Position numbers and translations under genes: made by a program
Assembly (NCBI GenBank): GCA_964518765.1
Contig: CAZFJC010000020.1
Location: 1 to 49,908, forward strand
DNA length: 49,908 nt
Origin: CAZPNX01 sp964518765
GTDB lineage: Bacteria; Edwardsbacteria; AC1; EtOH8
Direction of reading: 5' to 3'
Shown here: positions 16,692-24,611 of the stretch, in pieces
Layout: every line of letters starts with the position of its first letter
Position numbering within the stretch: position 1 is the stretch's first letter
Notes under the pieces: model-generated
Told to the model about the DNA's origin: nothing
Database searches by the model: none
The model's input: only the letters and a program-made list of their open reading frames with translations

Positions 16692-18154
16692 CGCCTTTTC
16701 ATCTTGAGCTCGATAGCTGCCCTGGCCTCCTCCCGATCGTCGAAATGCGTCTTGGCCGTGCCGATTATCTGGTAGCCCTCGTGCCCCTTGCCGGCGATGA
16801 CCACCGCGTCCCCGGTCCCGGCCAGCTCCACCGCCCGGCGGATGGCCTGGCGCCGGTCGGGTATTATCAGGTGTTCGGAGCCGGACACTCCAGGCATGAT
16901 GTCGCCGATTATGGCTTGGGGGTCCTCGGTGCGCGGATTGTCCGAGGTGACGATGGAGAGATCTGAGGCCGAGGCCGCCGCTCGGCCCATCAGCGGCCGT
17001 TTGGTTCTGTCTCGGTCGCCTCCGCATCCGAACACGGTGATGATCCGCCTCGGCCCCAGGCCCTTCACCGCCTGCATCAGCCGCTCCAGCTCCTCGGGGG
17101 TGTGGGCATAGTCCACCAGCACCGTGAAGTCCTGTCCCAGGTCCACCCTCTCCATCCGTCCCTCCACCGAGGTCACCTGTTCCAGCCCCCGCTTCACCGT
17201 CTCCAGGGGGACAGCCAGCGACCAGGCGGCTCCGGCCGCGGCCAGGGCGTTGTAGACGTTGTGGAGGCCGGCCAGCTTCAGGTTCACCTCGGCCTTCTGG
17301 CCAAAGGCCGAGAGTTCGAAGCGGGTGCCGTCCATGCCGGAGCGCAGGATGTCGGCCCTGACCTCGGCTTTATCCGAGAGACCATAGCTGATGCCTCCGG
17401 ACTTGGAGGCGGCCAGGATGTCGGCCCCCTTGGAGTCGTCGATGTTGGCCACCGCTTTGGCGGCAACCGGCAGATTTTCAAAGAGCCGCCGCTTGGCTAG
17501 GTAATATTCTTCCATAGAGCCGTGGAAATCCAGATGGTCCTGCGAGAAGTTGGTGAAGACCGCAGCCGAGAAACGGATGCCGGCCACCCGGTCCAGCTCG
17601 ATACCGTGCGACGAGGCCTCCATCACCACCGTCCCCACCCCCTTCTGCCGCATGGCGTGGAGTAGACGCTGCAGGTCCAGCGACTCCGGCGTGGTCTTGG
17701 GGGCTTCATGGATCTCATCGCCTATCAGATAGCGGATGGTGCCCACCAGTCCGGTGCTCCTTCCGGACGTTTCGAGGATCGAGCGGAGCAGGTAGGAGGT
17801 GGTGGTTTTTCCCGCCGTGCCGGTGATGGCCACCGTCTCCATGCCTTCGGACGGGAAGCCGTGGAAGGCCGCCGCCATCAGGGCCATGGCCCGGCGGACA
17901 TTGGACACCCTGACCAACACCGCCCCCCCCGTATCCTCCAGCTCCCGGCTGACGATGGCGGCCGCCCCCTGGTTTAAGGCCTGCGGGATGAATTTTCTCC
18001 CGTCCTGGTGGTAGCCGGTGACAGCAAAGAAGGCATTTCCCCGGGCCACCCGACGCGAATCGTATTCTAATCCATTTATCTCGGGGTCGGCCCCGACCGG
18101 TTCCGTGGAAACCAGCAGGGCGCCCAGGGGCCGGACAAGCTCAGAAAGCCGCAT
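16688..18154 (-). CDS. murE: UDP-MurNAc-L-Ala-D-Glu--meso-diaminopimelate ligase MurE
   Basis: Adds the third stem-peptide residue. 488 residues from ATG 18154, which overlaps the ftsI end by 14 bases. Seen: YDSRRVARGNAFFAVTG, ATP loop ITGTAGKTTTSYLLRS, ASSHGIELDRVAG, FTNFSQDHLDFHGSMEEYY, HNVYNALAAAGAA, YAHTPEELERL, and SDNPRTEDPQAI. The DNPR tetrapeptide is the known determinant of meso-diaminopimelate specificity (lysine enzymes differ there), so the murein should be of the DAP type. It sits between ftsI and murF. Confidence 0.97.
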   Translation of the reverse strand: MRLSELVRPLGALLVSTEPVGADPEINGLEYDSRRVARGNAFFAVTGYHQDGRKFIPQALNQGAAAIVSRELEDTGGAVLVRVSNVRRAMALMAAAFHGFPSEGMETVAITGTAGKTTTSYLLRSILETSGRSTGLVGTIRYLIGDEIHEAPKTTPESLDLQRLLHAMRQKGVGTVVMEASSHGIELDRVAGIRFSAAVFTNFSQDHLDFHGSMEEYYLAKRRLFENLPVAAKAVANIDDSKGADILAASKSGGISYGLSDKAEVRADILRSGMDGTRFELSAFGQKAEVNLKLAGLHNVYNALAAAGAAWSLAVPLETVKRGLEQVTSVEGRMERVDLGQDFTVLVDYAHTPEELERLMQAVKGLGPRRIITVFGCGGDRDRTKRPLMGRAAASASDLSIVTSDNPRTEDPQAIIGDIMPGVSGSEHLIIPDRRQAIRRAVELAGTGDAVVIAGKGHEGYQIIGTAKTHFDDREEARAAIELKMKRR

Positions 18155-19667
18155 CGCCGGGATTCTTCGAAGCCAAAAGCTCCGGGGCCACGCCTCGAGG
18201 CAGACTGATGGCCCGTTTGAAGATATTGCGGCAGATGGGCGCCGCCACCTGTCCCCCGTAATATGAGCCCTTCGGCTCGTTGACCACCACCACTGCCAGC
18301 AGCCGGGGGCGGTCGGCCGGCATGAAGCCCACGAACGAGGCCGTATAGCGGCCCGGGGCATAGCCCCTCTGTCCCGGGGTTTTTCTCTGGGCGGTGCCGG
18401 TCTTGCCGGCCACCCTCCAGCCATCGATCCTGGCCTGCCGACCCGTCCCCAGGCTGTCGTTGACTGCGAGATCCAGCATTCGAGTCAATGCCCGACAGGT
18501 CTCCACCGACAGCACGCGGCGCAGGGTGTCCGCCCGAATCCGGCCGTCAGTAGACTCCTGCTGTCCGTCCGAAGACTTCACCAGCTTTGGCCTAATGAGG
18601 AAGCCTCCGTTGGCGATAGCGCCGTAGGCGGCCGCCAGCTGTATGCCGGTGACCGTCAGGCCCTGCCCGAAGCAGATGTTGGCGTTTTGAATGGCCGACC
18701 AGCCGCTGGGCTTGGTAAGAACGCCGGCGGCCTCGCCCGGAAACTCGATGCCGGTCTTGGACCCGAAGCCGAAGGCCCGGGCATACTGGTATAACTTATC
18801 CTTGCCCAGCTTGGAGCCGATCTTGACCATGCAGATGTTGCTGGAATAGGCCAGGGCCTGGGCGGCCGTTATCCTGCCATACCGGTGGCCCTCGGCCTCT
18901 CCCAGATTATGGCCGCCCACCAGATAGGATCCACCCTCTCCGTCCACAATCTCCTCGGGCCGGACTGCGGCCTCCTCCAGAGCGGCCGCCATGGTGAAGG
19001 TCTTAAAGGTGGAGCCGGGCTCGAACTGTTCGGAGATGGCCTTGTTCACCAGGTCGGCCTGGTCGAACTCGGTGAAGCGCTCCGGATCGACCGGAGGGTA
19101 GCAGGCCAAAGCCAGCACCTCTCCGCTTGAGGGGTCGGTCACAATGGCCATGGCCGACTGCGCCTGGTGCCTGGAGGCCCCCTTCTCCAACTCCTGCTGG
19201 GCTATGGACTGGTAGTCGGCATCTATGGTCAGTATCAAAGATCCACCGGTCTGGGGCGGCCTGAGGGGGTACTCGGCCAGCGGATGGGTGCGGCCCCTGG
19301 CGTCCAACTGCCTGATGGCCCAGCCGGAGCGCCCCCTGAGCAGATCGTCGTAGAGAAGCTCCAGCCCCTCCAGACCTCGCCCGTCCCGCCCTACCACCCC
19401 TAGGGTCTGGACGGCGGCCGTGCCGTAGGGGTAGGATCTTTTTCCGTCCACCGAAAAGGTCAGGGGTCGCCCCTGGCGGTCGCAGATGGCCCCGCGCTCC
19501 GGAACCAGGCCCACCCGGAACTGGTGCTGCCTTAAAGCCAGGGCCCGGTAATGCCCGCCCCGGATAATCTGCAGCCAGACCAATCTGGCGCCGATGGCCG
19601 CCCAGAGCGCCAAGGCGGCAACAAAGAAGATCTTGATCCTTTTTCCCTGCCTCACGGCTGGCTCCAT
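18141..19667 (-). CDS. ftsI: Septal transpeptidase FtsI/PBP3 (class B PBP)
   Basis: Cross-links septal peptidoglycan as partner of FtsW. 508 residues, compact for the family. A short basic N terminus and one membrane helix (IFFVAALALWAAIGARLVW) precede the dimerisation part (RGAICDRQGRPLTFSV). The transpeptidase domain shows all three motifs: nucleophile PGSTFKTFTMAA, SSN in ALAYSSNICMVKIG, and AGKTGTAQRKTPGQ. No PASTA domains follow. The start overlaps ftsL by 16 bases. The N-terminal non-catalytic region is smaller than in Escherichia coli. Confidence 0.96.
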   Translation of the reverse strand: MEPAVRQGKRIKIFFVAALALWAAIGARLVWLQIIRGGHYRALALRQHQFRVGLVPERGAICDRQGRPLTFSVDGKRSYPYGTAAVQTLGVVGRDGRGLEGLELLYDDLLRGRSGWAIRQLDARGRTHPLAEYPLRPPQTGGSLILTIDADYQSIAQQELEKGASRHQAQSAMAIVTDPSSGEVLALACYPPVDPERFTEFDQADLVNKAISEQFEPGSTFKTFTMAAALEEAAVRPEEIVDGEGGSYLVGGHNLGEAEGHRYGRITAAQALAYSSNICMVKIGSKLGKDKLYQYARAFGFGSKTGIEFPGEAAGVLTKPSGWSAIQNANICFGQGLTVTGIQLAAAYGAIANGGFLIRPKLVKSSDGQQESTDGRIRADTLRRVLSVETCRALTRMLDLAVNDSLGTGRQARIDGWRVAGKTGTAQRKTPGQRGYAPGRYTASFVGFMPADRPRLLAVVVVNEPKGSYYGGQVAAPICRNIFKRAISLPRGVAPELLASKNPGDAAF

Positions 19668-20041
19668 GCTTGGCCGACCGGGCTGGCCAATCCCCTGGCC
19701 AGCGCCCAGAGACCCTGTGTTCTGATAGTCGGCGGCAGAACAGCGGTGGCCAGCTGGCTTTTCTCGGGATATGACATTCCCAGCCTTTCGCCGGCCGCCT
19801 TCTCCACCTGGGTCCAGGAGATCTCCCTCTGCAGCTGAAGCGACAGCCGCTTGGTTTCGTCAACCAGATCACGGTGCCGGGAGGTCATACGGTCGATATC
19901 GGCCAGCTGCTGCCCTAGGTAGATCCTCTGCCACACGTATCCGAAGGCCAGAGCCGAAATCGCAACAGCAGCCATGCCCACTGCCAGCCCGGCTCGGTTT
20001 CTCTCTCGCTTGATCTCGCTGCTTCTTACGTACTTGGTCAT
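19652..20041 (-). CDS. ftsL: Divisome protein FtsL
   Basis: Small bitopic divisome protein. 129 residues: basic cytoplasmic stretch (SSEIKRERNRAG), one membrane helix (LAVGMAAVAISALAFGYVW, about residues 19-37), then a heptad-rich periplasmic coil (LADIDRMTSRHRDLVDETKRL) and a C-terminal part containing AAGERLGMSYPEKSQ, a common FtsL ending. Sequence conservation in this family is low; position between rsmH and ftsI plus topology make the call. Overlaps rsmH by ATGA. Confidence 0.88.
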   Translation of the reverse strand: MTKYVRSSEIKRERNRAGLAVGMAAVAISALAFGYVWQRIYLGQQLADIDRMTSRHRDLVDETKRLSLQLQREISWTQVEKAAGERLGMSYPEKSQLATAVLPPTIRTQGLWALARGLASPVGQAWSQP

Positions 20042-20955
20042 ATCTTCTCCGCCGCCCTCAGCCTGGCGCTCCGAGACCTGGGATTCCCCATCCTCTCCCT
20101 GTCGTCTGGCCCGACCGCTTTGGCCGTCAACACCCTTAGGGACGGAAGCGCCCCGCAGGCACAGGCCCCCAGCTTGGGAGGGCAGGTGCAGGGGTTCTGC
20201 TTGCTCCTCATAAAATCCTTCACCAGGGAATCCTCCAGGGAATGGTAGCTGATGACCACCAGGCGGCCGCCCGGGGCCAGTATCCCCAGGGCCGATTCCA
20301 GCCCTTTTTTCAGTGAGCCCAGCTCGTCGTTGACCGCGATGCGAAATGCCTGAAAGACCCGGGCTAGGGTCTTCTGCGGCATGGCCGGCTTGGTGGCCAG
20401 CACCGCCCTCCGCAGGTCCGAGGTGCCGACCATTTGGCCGGCTTCCCTGGCCCGGACGATGGACCTGGCTATGCGCCGGGCCTGCCTTTCCTGGCCGAAT
20501 CTGAAGATCAGCTCGGCCAGCTCCTGCTCGGAAGCGCTGTTGACCAGATGGGCGGCGGTTGGCCCTTCACCCCCCATCCTCATGTCCAGTGGCCCTTCGG
20601 ACTGAAAGCTGAAGCCCCGCTCCGGCCGGTCTATCTGAGCCGAGGACACGCCCAGGTCGAAGAGCACCCCGTCCGCCCCGGCAAATCCGGATGATAGGGC
20701 CACGCTGGCCAGATCTCGGAAATCTCCCAGAAGCCGGACTAACCTTTGGCCGAAGGCGGCCAGGTTCATCCCGGCCGCCTCTAGCGCTATTGGGTCCCGG
20801 TCTATCCCTAAAAGCCTACCGTCAGGGGCCGACCGCTCAAGTATCTCCCTGGCGTGACCTCCCCCACCCAGGGTGGCGTCGATGTAGATGCCGCCCGGCC
20901 TGGCCCCGATAAAATCGGCCGCCTTTTTTAAAAGAACTGGCTGGTGATAACCCAC
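20038..20955 (-). CDS. rsmH: 16S rRNA m4C1402 methyltransferase RsmH (MraW)
   Basis: SAM-dependent methyltransferase acting on C1402 of 16S rRNA. 305 residues from a GTG start. Seen: HQPVLLKKAADFI, SAM loop IDATLGGGGHAREIL, LFDLGVSSAQIDRPERGFSF, LDMRM, FQAFRIAVNDELGSL, VVISYHSLEDSLVKDFM and a Cys-rich patch (CTCPPKLGACACG). All are typical. It follows the STAS gene after 52 bases and overlaps ftsL by ATGA. Confidence 0.97.
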   Translation of the reverse strand: MGYHQPVLLKKAADFIGARPGGIYIDATLGGGGHAREILERSAPDGRLLGIDRDPIALEAAGMNLAAFGQRLVRLLGDFRDLASVALSSGFAGADGVLFDLGVSSAQIDRPERGFSFQSEGPLDMRMGGEGPTAAHLVNSASEQELAELIFRFGQERQARRIARSIVRAREAGQMVGTSDLRRAVLATKPAMPQKTLARVFQAFRIAVNDELGSLKKGLESALGILAPGGRLVVISYHSLEDSLVKDFMRSKQNPCTCPPKLGACACGALPSLRVLTAKAVGPDDRERMGNPRSRSARLRAAEKI

Positions 20956-21007
20956 CGTGGCCCCGCCTGAAGGGATGGAAATGGAGTCGGTCCGTTATCA
21001 AGCCGCC

Positions 21008-21406
21008 TCAGGCCACCGCCGCCCTGGTCCCGGCCGCGCCGTACTCTGCCGGGGCTCGCTCCTGGCGCTGGAAAAGGTCTCCCTGAACCGTGGTCTTGGA
21101 CTCGGCCATCTCGAAGGCCTCGGCCGCGTTGGCCATCCGCAGGATGTTGACCAGGTAGGGCGACAGCCCGCACAGGACGAGGTCGCCCCCGTAGCTGCGC
21201 AGCCTTTCGGCCCGCTTTACCAGAATGTCCACCCCGCGGTGGTCCATGTGCTTAACCTCGGTCATGTCCAGCTCCACCTTGAAGCAGTTCTTCTTCATGA
21301 TCTTGAGGATGGCCTCTTCGATCTGGAAGAAGCCCTGGAGGTTGATCATGCCGCAGACCTCCAGACGCATCGAGTTGCTGCCGGCGGCGACGATTTGAAC
21401 TCTCAT
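21008..21406 (-). CDS. STAS-domain protein (anti-anti-sigma-like) inside the dcw operon
   Basis: 132 residues. A STAS fold is seen over about residues 1-110: alternating strands, then VELDMTEVKHMDHRGVDILVKRAERLRSYGG and LVLCGLSPYLVNILRMANAAEAFEM, the usual order for SpoIIAA/RsbV-type antagonists. In those, the loop reads D-S-S-G with a Ser phosphorylated by an anti-sigma kinase; here it reads D-H-R-G, so the phosphorylation site is missing. A 25-residue tail (QRQERAPAEYGAAGTRAAVA) is likely disordered. It sits between mraZ and rsmH, which are normally adjacent, 30 bases after mraZ. ATG 21406 has AAAGGAAGG upstream. Partner unknown: an anti-sigma factor or a divisome protein are both possible. 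Confidence 0.85.
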   Translation of the reverse strand: MRVQIVAAGSNSMRLEVCGMINLQGFFQIEEAILKIMKKNCFKVELDMTEVKHMDHRGVDILVKRAERLRSYGGDLVLCGLSPYLVNILRMANAAEAFEMAESKTTVQGDLFQRQERAPAEYGAAGTRAAVA

Positions 21407-21436
21407 CTGCCCTTCCTTTGCGGTTGCATTTTACTG

Positions 21437-21868
21437 TTAAAGCAGCTGGACCATCTGCTGATAGTTTTCGGCGTTGTCCGCCAAGAATCTTTCGTAGGCC
21501 TGCGGGTTCCACAGTTCGATCTTGTCCATCACCCCAGCGATGGCCACCTCCTTCTCCAGGCCGGCCTTTTTCTGGTAGTCGGCCGGCACGATGATCCTCC
21601 CCTGGCTGTCCAACTCCACGGGGAAGGCCTGAGAGGAGAAGGAACGAATTCGGTTCTTCTTCTCCACCGTGTCGGCCTGAGCGTTAAGCTCCTCCATCTT
21701 CTTTATCCAGTTCCCGTGGGGGTAGACGAAGAGGCAGCCGTCCTGAAGGCCGGGCGTGATCCACAGCTGGGTGTTCTGGCTTCCCAGCAGCTTGCGAAGC
21801 TGCGCCGGGATGCTCAGTCGGCCCTTGGAATCGAGGTTATGCCGATAGTTGCCGCCGAAAATCAACAT
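21437..21868 (-). CDS. mraZ: MraZ, transcriptional regulator of the dcw cluster
   Basis: AbrB-like ring-forming DNA-binding repressor. 143 residues from ATG 21868, chosen because GGAGG sits 6-7 bases upstream and the family begins at this Met (MLIFGGNYRHNLDSKGRLSIP). The two SpoVT/AbrB repeats each carry the DxxGR motif: LDSKGRLSIPAQLR (about residues 12-25) and LDSQGRIIVPADYQ (about 86-99). Four repeats matching MraZ boxes lie at its own promoter, so autorepression is expected. Confidence 0.97.
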   Translation of the reverse strand: MLIFGGNYRHNLDSKGRLSIPAQLRKLLGSQNTQLWITPGLQDGCLFVYPHGNWIKKMEELNAQADTVEKKNRIRSFSSQAFPVELDSQGRIIVPADYQKKAGLEKEVAIAGVMDKIELWNPQAYERFLADNAENYQQMVQLL

Positions 21869-21950
21869 AGCCCGCCTCCGGTGATGGTGGAAATATAATA
21901 AAAAATGCCGACTGATAACTTCTTGTAATTCATGGCAAATACAATTCTTA

Positions 21951-21990
21951 CCACTTTGCCCCACTTTGACCCACTTGGCACCATTTTATA
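21951..21990 (-). promoter_or_regulatory. MraZ box array, four decamers
   Basis: In exact 10-bp register on the plus strand: CCACTTTGCC, CCACTTTGAC, CCACTTGGCA and CCATTTTATA; read on the minus strand each ends in AAGTGG or AAATGG. This matches the known MraZ operator (TGGG-type repeats at one helical turn). The fourth, weaker repeat overlaps the -10 box and the others cover the start site, as expected for repression. Confidence 0.85.
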
Positions 21991-22011
21991 CGTTTTTTAC
22001 CCCATTGTCAA
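21983..22011 (-). promoter_or_regulatory. dcw (mraZ) promoter
   Basis: Minus strand: perfect -35 TTGACA (22006-22011), 17-bp spacer, -10 TAAAAT (21983-21988). The start site near 21976 gives a leader of about 108 bases before mraZ. It is the only strong promoter seen for the sixteen-gene dcw run. Confidence 0.9.
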
Positions 22012-22054
22012 GCTTTTTTTTTACTTTTTTTCATCTTTTCAGATAACTAAAAAA

Positions 22055-22074
22055 CCCCGCTTAAAAAAGCGGGG
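22055..22074 (-). terminator. Intrinsic terminator insulating the dcw promoter
   Basis: CCCCGCTT, AAAA loop, AAGCGGGG, followed on the minus strand by six T. It ends transcription coming from the potassium channel/PAS region just before the mraZ promoter. Confidence 0.85.
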
Positions 22075-22099
22075 ATCTATTCAATCAGGTGGGTTGACG

Positions 22100-23042
22100 C
22101 TATCTCTCAGGATCTGGTTTGATCTTCCTGCTGATATCTTGGCGGCCGGTTATATCCATCCAAAGCCCTATGTATTCGGTGACGTTATTCTCGCTGAGTT
22201 GGACATTAAAAACCCGATCCAAGAATCAATGGTATTCACCATCGGAGTATATCCATCGGTATTCAGTCGGCTGGCTCTTCCCGGTGGAGGCCAGCTTCAG
22301 ATACTCCACGACCGTCTTCCGGTCATCCGGGCGGACCCTATCGATCCAGAAGCCGGGCGCGTTCAGAAATCCCTCCAGGGGAAACCAGTTGTAAAACCTA
22401 CGTTCCCCAACATCCAGACGGCGGCAAGGGGCGTCCCCAGCTGAGCGCTGTATAGGGCCACCGGCATCACCCTGGCGATGGCCTCTTGCCTCTTGATTCT
22501 TTCCGCTGGGCTATCTCTTACCTGGGATGCTCGATGCTTCGCTTCAGCTCCTCCAGGTGGCGGCCTAGGCTCTTGTCGGCCTGACGCCGGAGCAGCTCCA
22601 TCTGGCTTATCTCCTAACGGTACCTGGTGTTGTCCCGGGCTGCTATCACCGCCCCGGTGGGGTGAACTCCCGGTCGAAGACCGGCCTGGCCCTGACCTCC
22701 ACCCAGCGTTACCCTCAGTTGGCATGGAGCACCCGTTATTCCAAGTCCTCGATGATGCCGGTGCGGAAGAACCGGACATAGTCGGCCTCGTCCCTCTCCC
22801 GGTCATCGGGATGCAGGTATTCGTAGATGCTTTTCCCCTGGATGTCCGGCGCGTTATGTCCCAGCGCCGGCCCTACCTAGGGCTGGCAAAGACGATCTCC
22901 CCTTACGGGCCGATCTGGCAGACGATATCGGTCAGGTTCTCGGCCAGCAGGCGGTATCTTTCGAACAGGCCGCCGGCTTCATGGGAAGGTTCCGGCCCGC
23001 CGCCTCTCCGCCGGAAATACTGTCCTCCAGCCTTTGGCTCAT
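22100..23042 (-). pseudogene. Decayed two-PAS sensor protein
   Basis: Reading the minus strand across frames recovers a protein: MSQRLEDSISGGEAAG (ATG 23042 overlapping the channel stop by ATGA), PAS-1 around FERYRLLAENLTDIVCQIG, then YLHPDDRERDEADYVRFFR and RWVEVRARPVFDREF, a coil (MELLRRQADKSLGRHLEEL), PAS-2 (VALYSAQLGTPLAAVWMLGN, APGFWIDRVRPDDRKTVVEY, PTEYRWIYSDGEYH) and a PAC end (EYIGLWMDITGRQD). At least eight in-frame stops (for example 22903-22905, 22873-22875, 22736-22738) and about five frameshifts interrupt it. No kinase, GGDEF or other output domain is left before the final TAG at 22100. It probably once partnered the potassium channel gene. Confidence 0.85.
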
Positions 23043-24115
23043 TTCCTGTTACTGGCTTTCCGGGAAATCTCCCTTTGTTCCGCATGGCCAGCAGCCAGAA
23101 AGCGTTCGACCGCCATCCGCTTCTCCGGGTTGGCGATGAAGATGACCGTCATCCCGGGTTTGAGCCTGATGTCCGGATCCGGATTGTACTGGAAGTCGGG
23201 CTGGGCTGGATCCTTGTAGGCCACCGCTGTTACCCCGGCCTCCCGCCTCAGCTCCAGCAGGGTCTTTCCGTCCAGGGGGGAACCCTCCGGCACCTCGGCC
23301 TCCTCCACCCTGGTGCCCACCTCCTGCCTGTTGCGCAGCATGGTGTCCAGGAAGGATACCGTCTGGGGCCGCACCAGCTCCGAGGCGATGCGCATCCCGC
23401 CGATCATGTTGGGCGATACTAGCGAGCTGGCCCCGGCGTTGACGAACTTGTGCCTGGTGGCCGGATTGTTGTAGCGGGCGGCGATCTTAATCTTGGGATT
23501 GAGATCCTTGGCGGCCACCACCAGGTACAGGTTCTCCTTGTCGTTCTCCAGGGCGGCAATCAGGGCCTTGGCCCGGTCGATGCCGGCCTGCTGCAGCATT
23601 TCGTCCGAGGTGGGATCGCCCACCAGGGCGGATAGCCTTGGCATCTCCCGCCGCAGCTCCTCGATGGCTGCCGCGCTGTCGTCGACGGCCACAAAGGGGC
23701 GCTTGGTCTCGTGAAGCTCCCGGGCCACGTGGGCCCCGATATCCTTGACTCCGCAGATGATGTAGTGCTGGTCCATGGCCCGGATCCTCTTTCTGGTTTT
23801 GTTCCTTTGGAAATAGTTGGAGAGCCTGCCCTCGATAAGATAGGCGGTGAAGTTGGAGACGGCGTAGGCCACCGCCAGCATGTAGATCACTATCAGCCCG
23901 ATGTTGACCGCCGTCAGCAGGCGGCTGCCCTGGGTGCCGATCATATCCTCGTAGCCGATGGTGGACATGGTGATGGTCACCATGTAGAGACACTGCAGCA
24001 GCCCCGCCGGCCGACCCTCCCAGATGCAGGCCGCGTAGATGATGAAGGTGGAGGCCGCCATCAGCAGTGCCAGGAAAAGCACCGGCTTTAGTATCTTCTT
24101 GATGTCATAGTCCAC
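23039..24115 (-). CDS. Two-helix potassium channel with RCK (TrkA-N/TrkA-C) domains
   Basis: 358 residues, GTG start. Two membrane helices (PVLFLALLMAASTFIIYAA, about residues 11-29; LLTAVNIGLIVIYMLAVAYA, about 66-85) flank a pore helix and filter reading TITMSTIGYED. The canonical filter is TVGYGD, so the glycine before Asp is Glu here. An RCK-N Rossmann domain follows (HYIICGVKDIGAHVARELH, then FVAVDD), and an RCK-C domain ends the protein (EEAEVPEGSPLDGKTLLEL ... LKPGMTVIFIANPEK). Family role: ligand-gated K+ conductance in the inner membrane. It overlaps the PAS pseudogene by ATGA, so the two were one transcription unit. Confidence 0.9.
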   Translation of the reverse strand: MDYDIKKILKPVLFLALLMAASTFIIYAACIWEGRPAGLLQCLYMVTITMSTIGYEDMIGTQGSRLLTAVNIGLIVIYMLAVAYAVSNFTAYLIEGRLSNYFQRNKTRKRIRAMDQHYIICGVKDIGAHVARELHETKRPFVAVDDSAAAIEELRREMPRLSALVGDPTSDEMLQQAGIDRAKALIAALENDKENLYLVVAAKDLNPKIKIAARYNNPATRHKFVNAGASSLVSPNMIGGMRIASELVRPQTVSFLDTMLRNRQEVGTRVEEAEVPEGSPLDGKTLLELRREAGVTAVAYKDPAQPDFQYNPDPDIRLKPGMTVIFIANPEKRMAVERFLAAGHAEQREISRKASNRK

Positions 24116-24173
24116 GATGTATCTCGCTGCTGTTTTCTATCATCTTTCCTTAAGACCTTTGAGCCGTCAACTA

Positions 24174-24611
24174 TCAGAACCTCCAGGCCAGGGCAGTGTA
24201 TCCCGGGCCGGCCCTCAGCGACAGGTCAGGCTCGGCCTGGTTGTCGAACTTGTAGAGGTGGGCGTCAACGTAGGCATCGGCCATGGACACCAGCCAGACG
24301 CCGATGAACCACCACTTGTACTTTCTTCTCTCCCAGTCGTGATTCCACCATTCGTAGTCGCTGGTCGAGGCCTTGGCCGCCAGATCCTCTTGGCGGTAGC
24401 GGTACCCGACGTACCCCAGGCCGGCGGCGAAGGCCGCAGCCTTCAGGTAGTTCCCGGTATAGATCTGCCCGCCACCGGGAAAAAAGCCGGAAAGGGCCAC
24501 CGCAAGGGCCGGGGAGCGCCTGGGCACCGCCGCCGGATCCCTCTCCTCCGCCCTCAGCCCTCCCCCCAGCTGGAGAAGGAGAAGAAAGATTATTGACAAT
24601 CCTTTTTTCAT
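24174..24611 (-). CDS. DUF5683-like membrane protein
   Basis: 145 residues. Signal-peptide-like start (MKKGLSIIFLLLLQLGGGLRA), then the SGFFPGGGQIYTGNYLKAAA motif typical of DUF5683/P13-like small membrane proteins, a second hydrophobic stretch (AGLGYVGYRYRQ), a Trp-rich polar region (YEWWNHDWERRKYKWW) and a third helix (FIGVWLVSMADAYVDAHLY). Function unknown; related proteins are common in diderm FCB-type genomes. Overlaps the preceding PP-loop gene by ATGA. Confidence 0.75.
   Translation of the reverse strand: MKKGLSIIFLLLLQLGGGLRAEERDPAAVPRRSPALAVALSGFFPGGGQIYTGNYLKAAAFAAGLGYVGYRYRQEDLAAKASTSDYEWWNHDWERRKYKWWFIGVWLVSMADAYVDAHLYKFDNQAEPDLSLRAGPGYTALAWRF

Noticed and set aside
16691..17027. 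N-terminal extension of MurF
   Set aside because: It would lie inside murE in another frame; the ATGA-overlapping ATG starts the conserved family sequence.
18154..18424. N-terminal extension of MurE
   Set aside because: It would lie inside ftsI and has no family similarity.
22363..22806. 147-residue frame as a separate gene
   Set aside because: Only its last 45 residues are meaningful, and they belong to PAS-2 of the pseudogene; the rest is the wrong frame.
22100..23042. Stop-codon readthrough or recoding of the PAS gene
   Set aside because: All three stop codons occur and frameshifts are present too, which fits decay rather than recoding.
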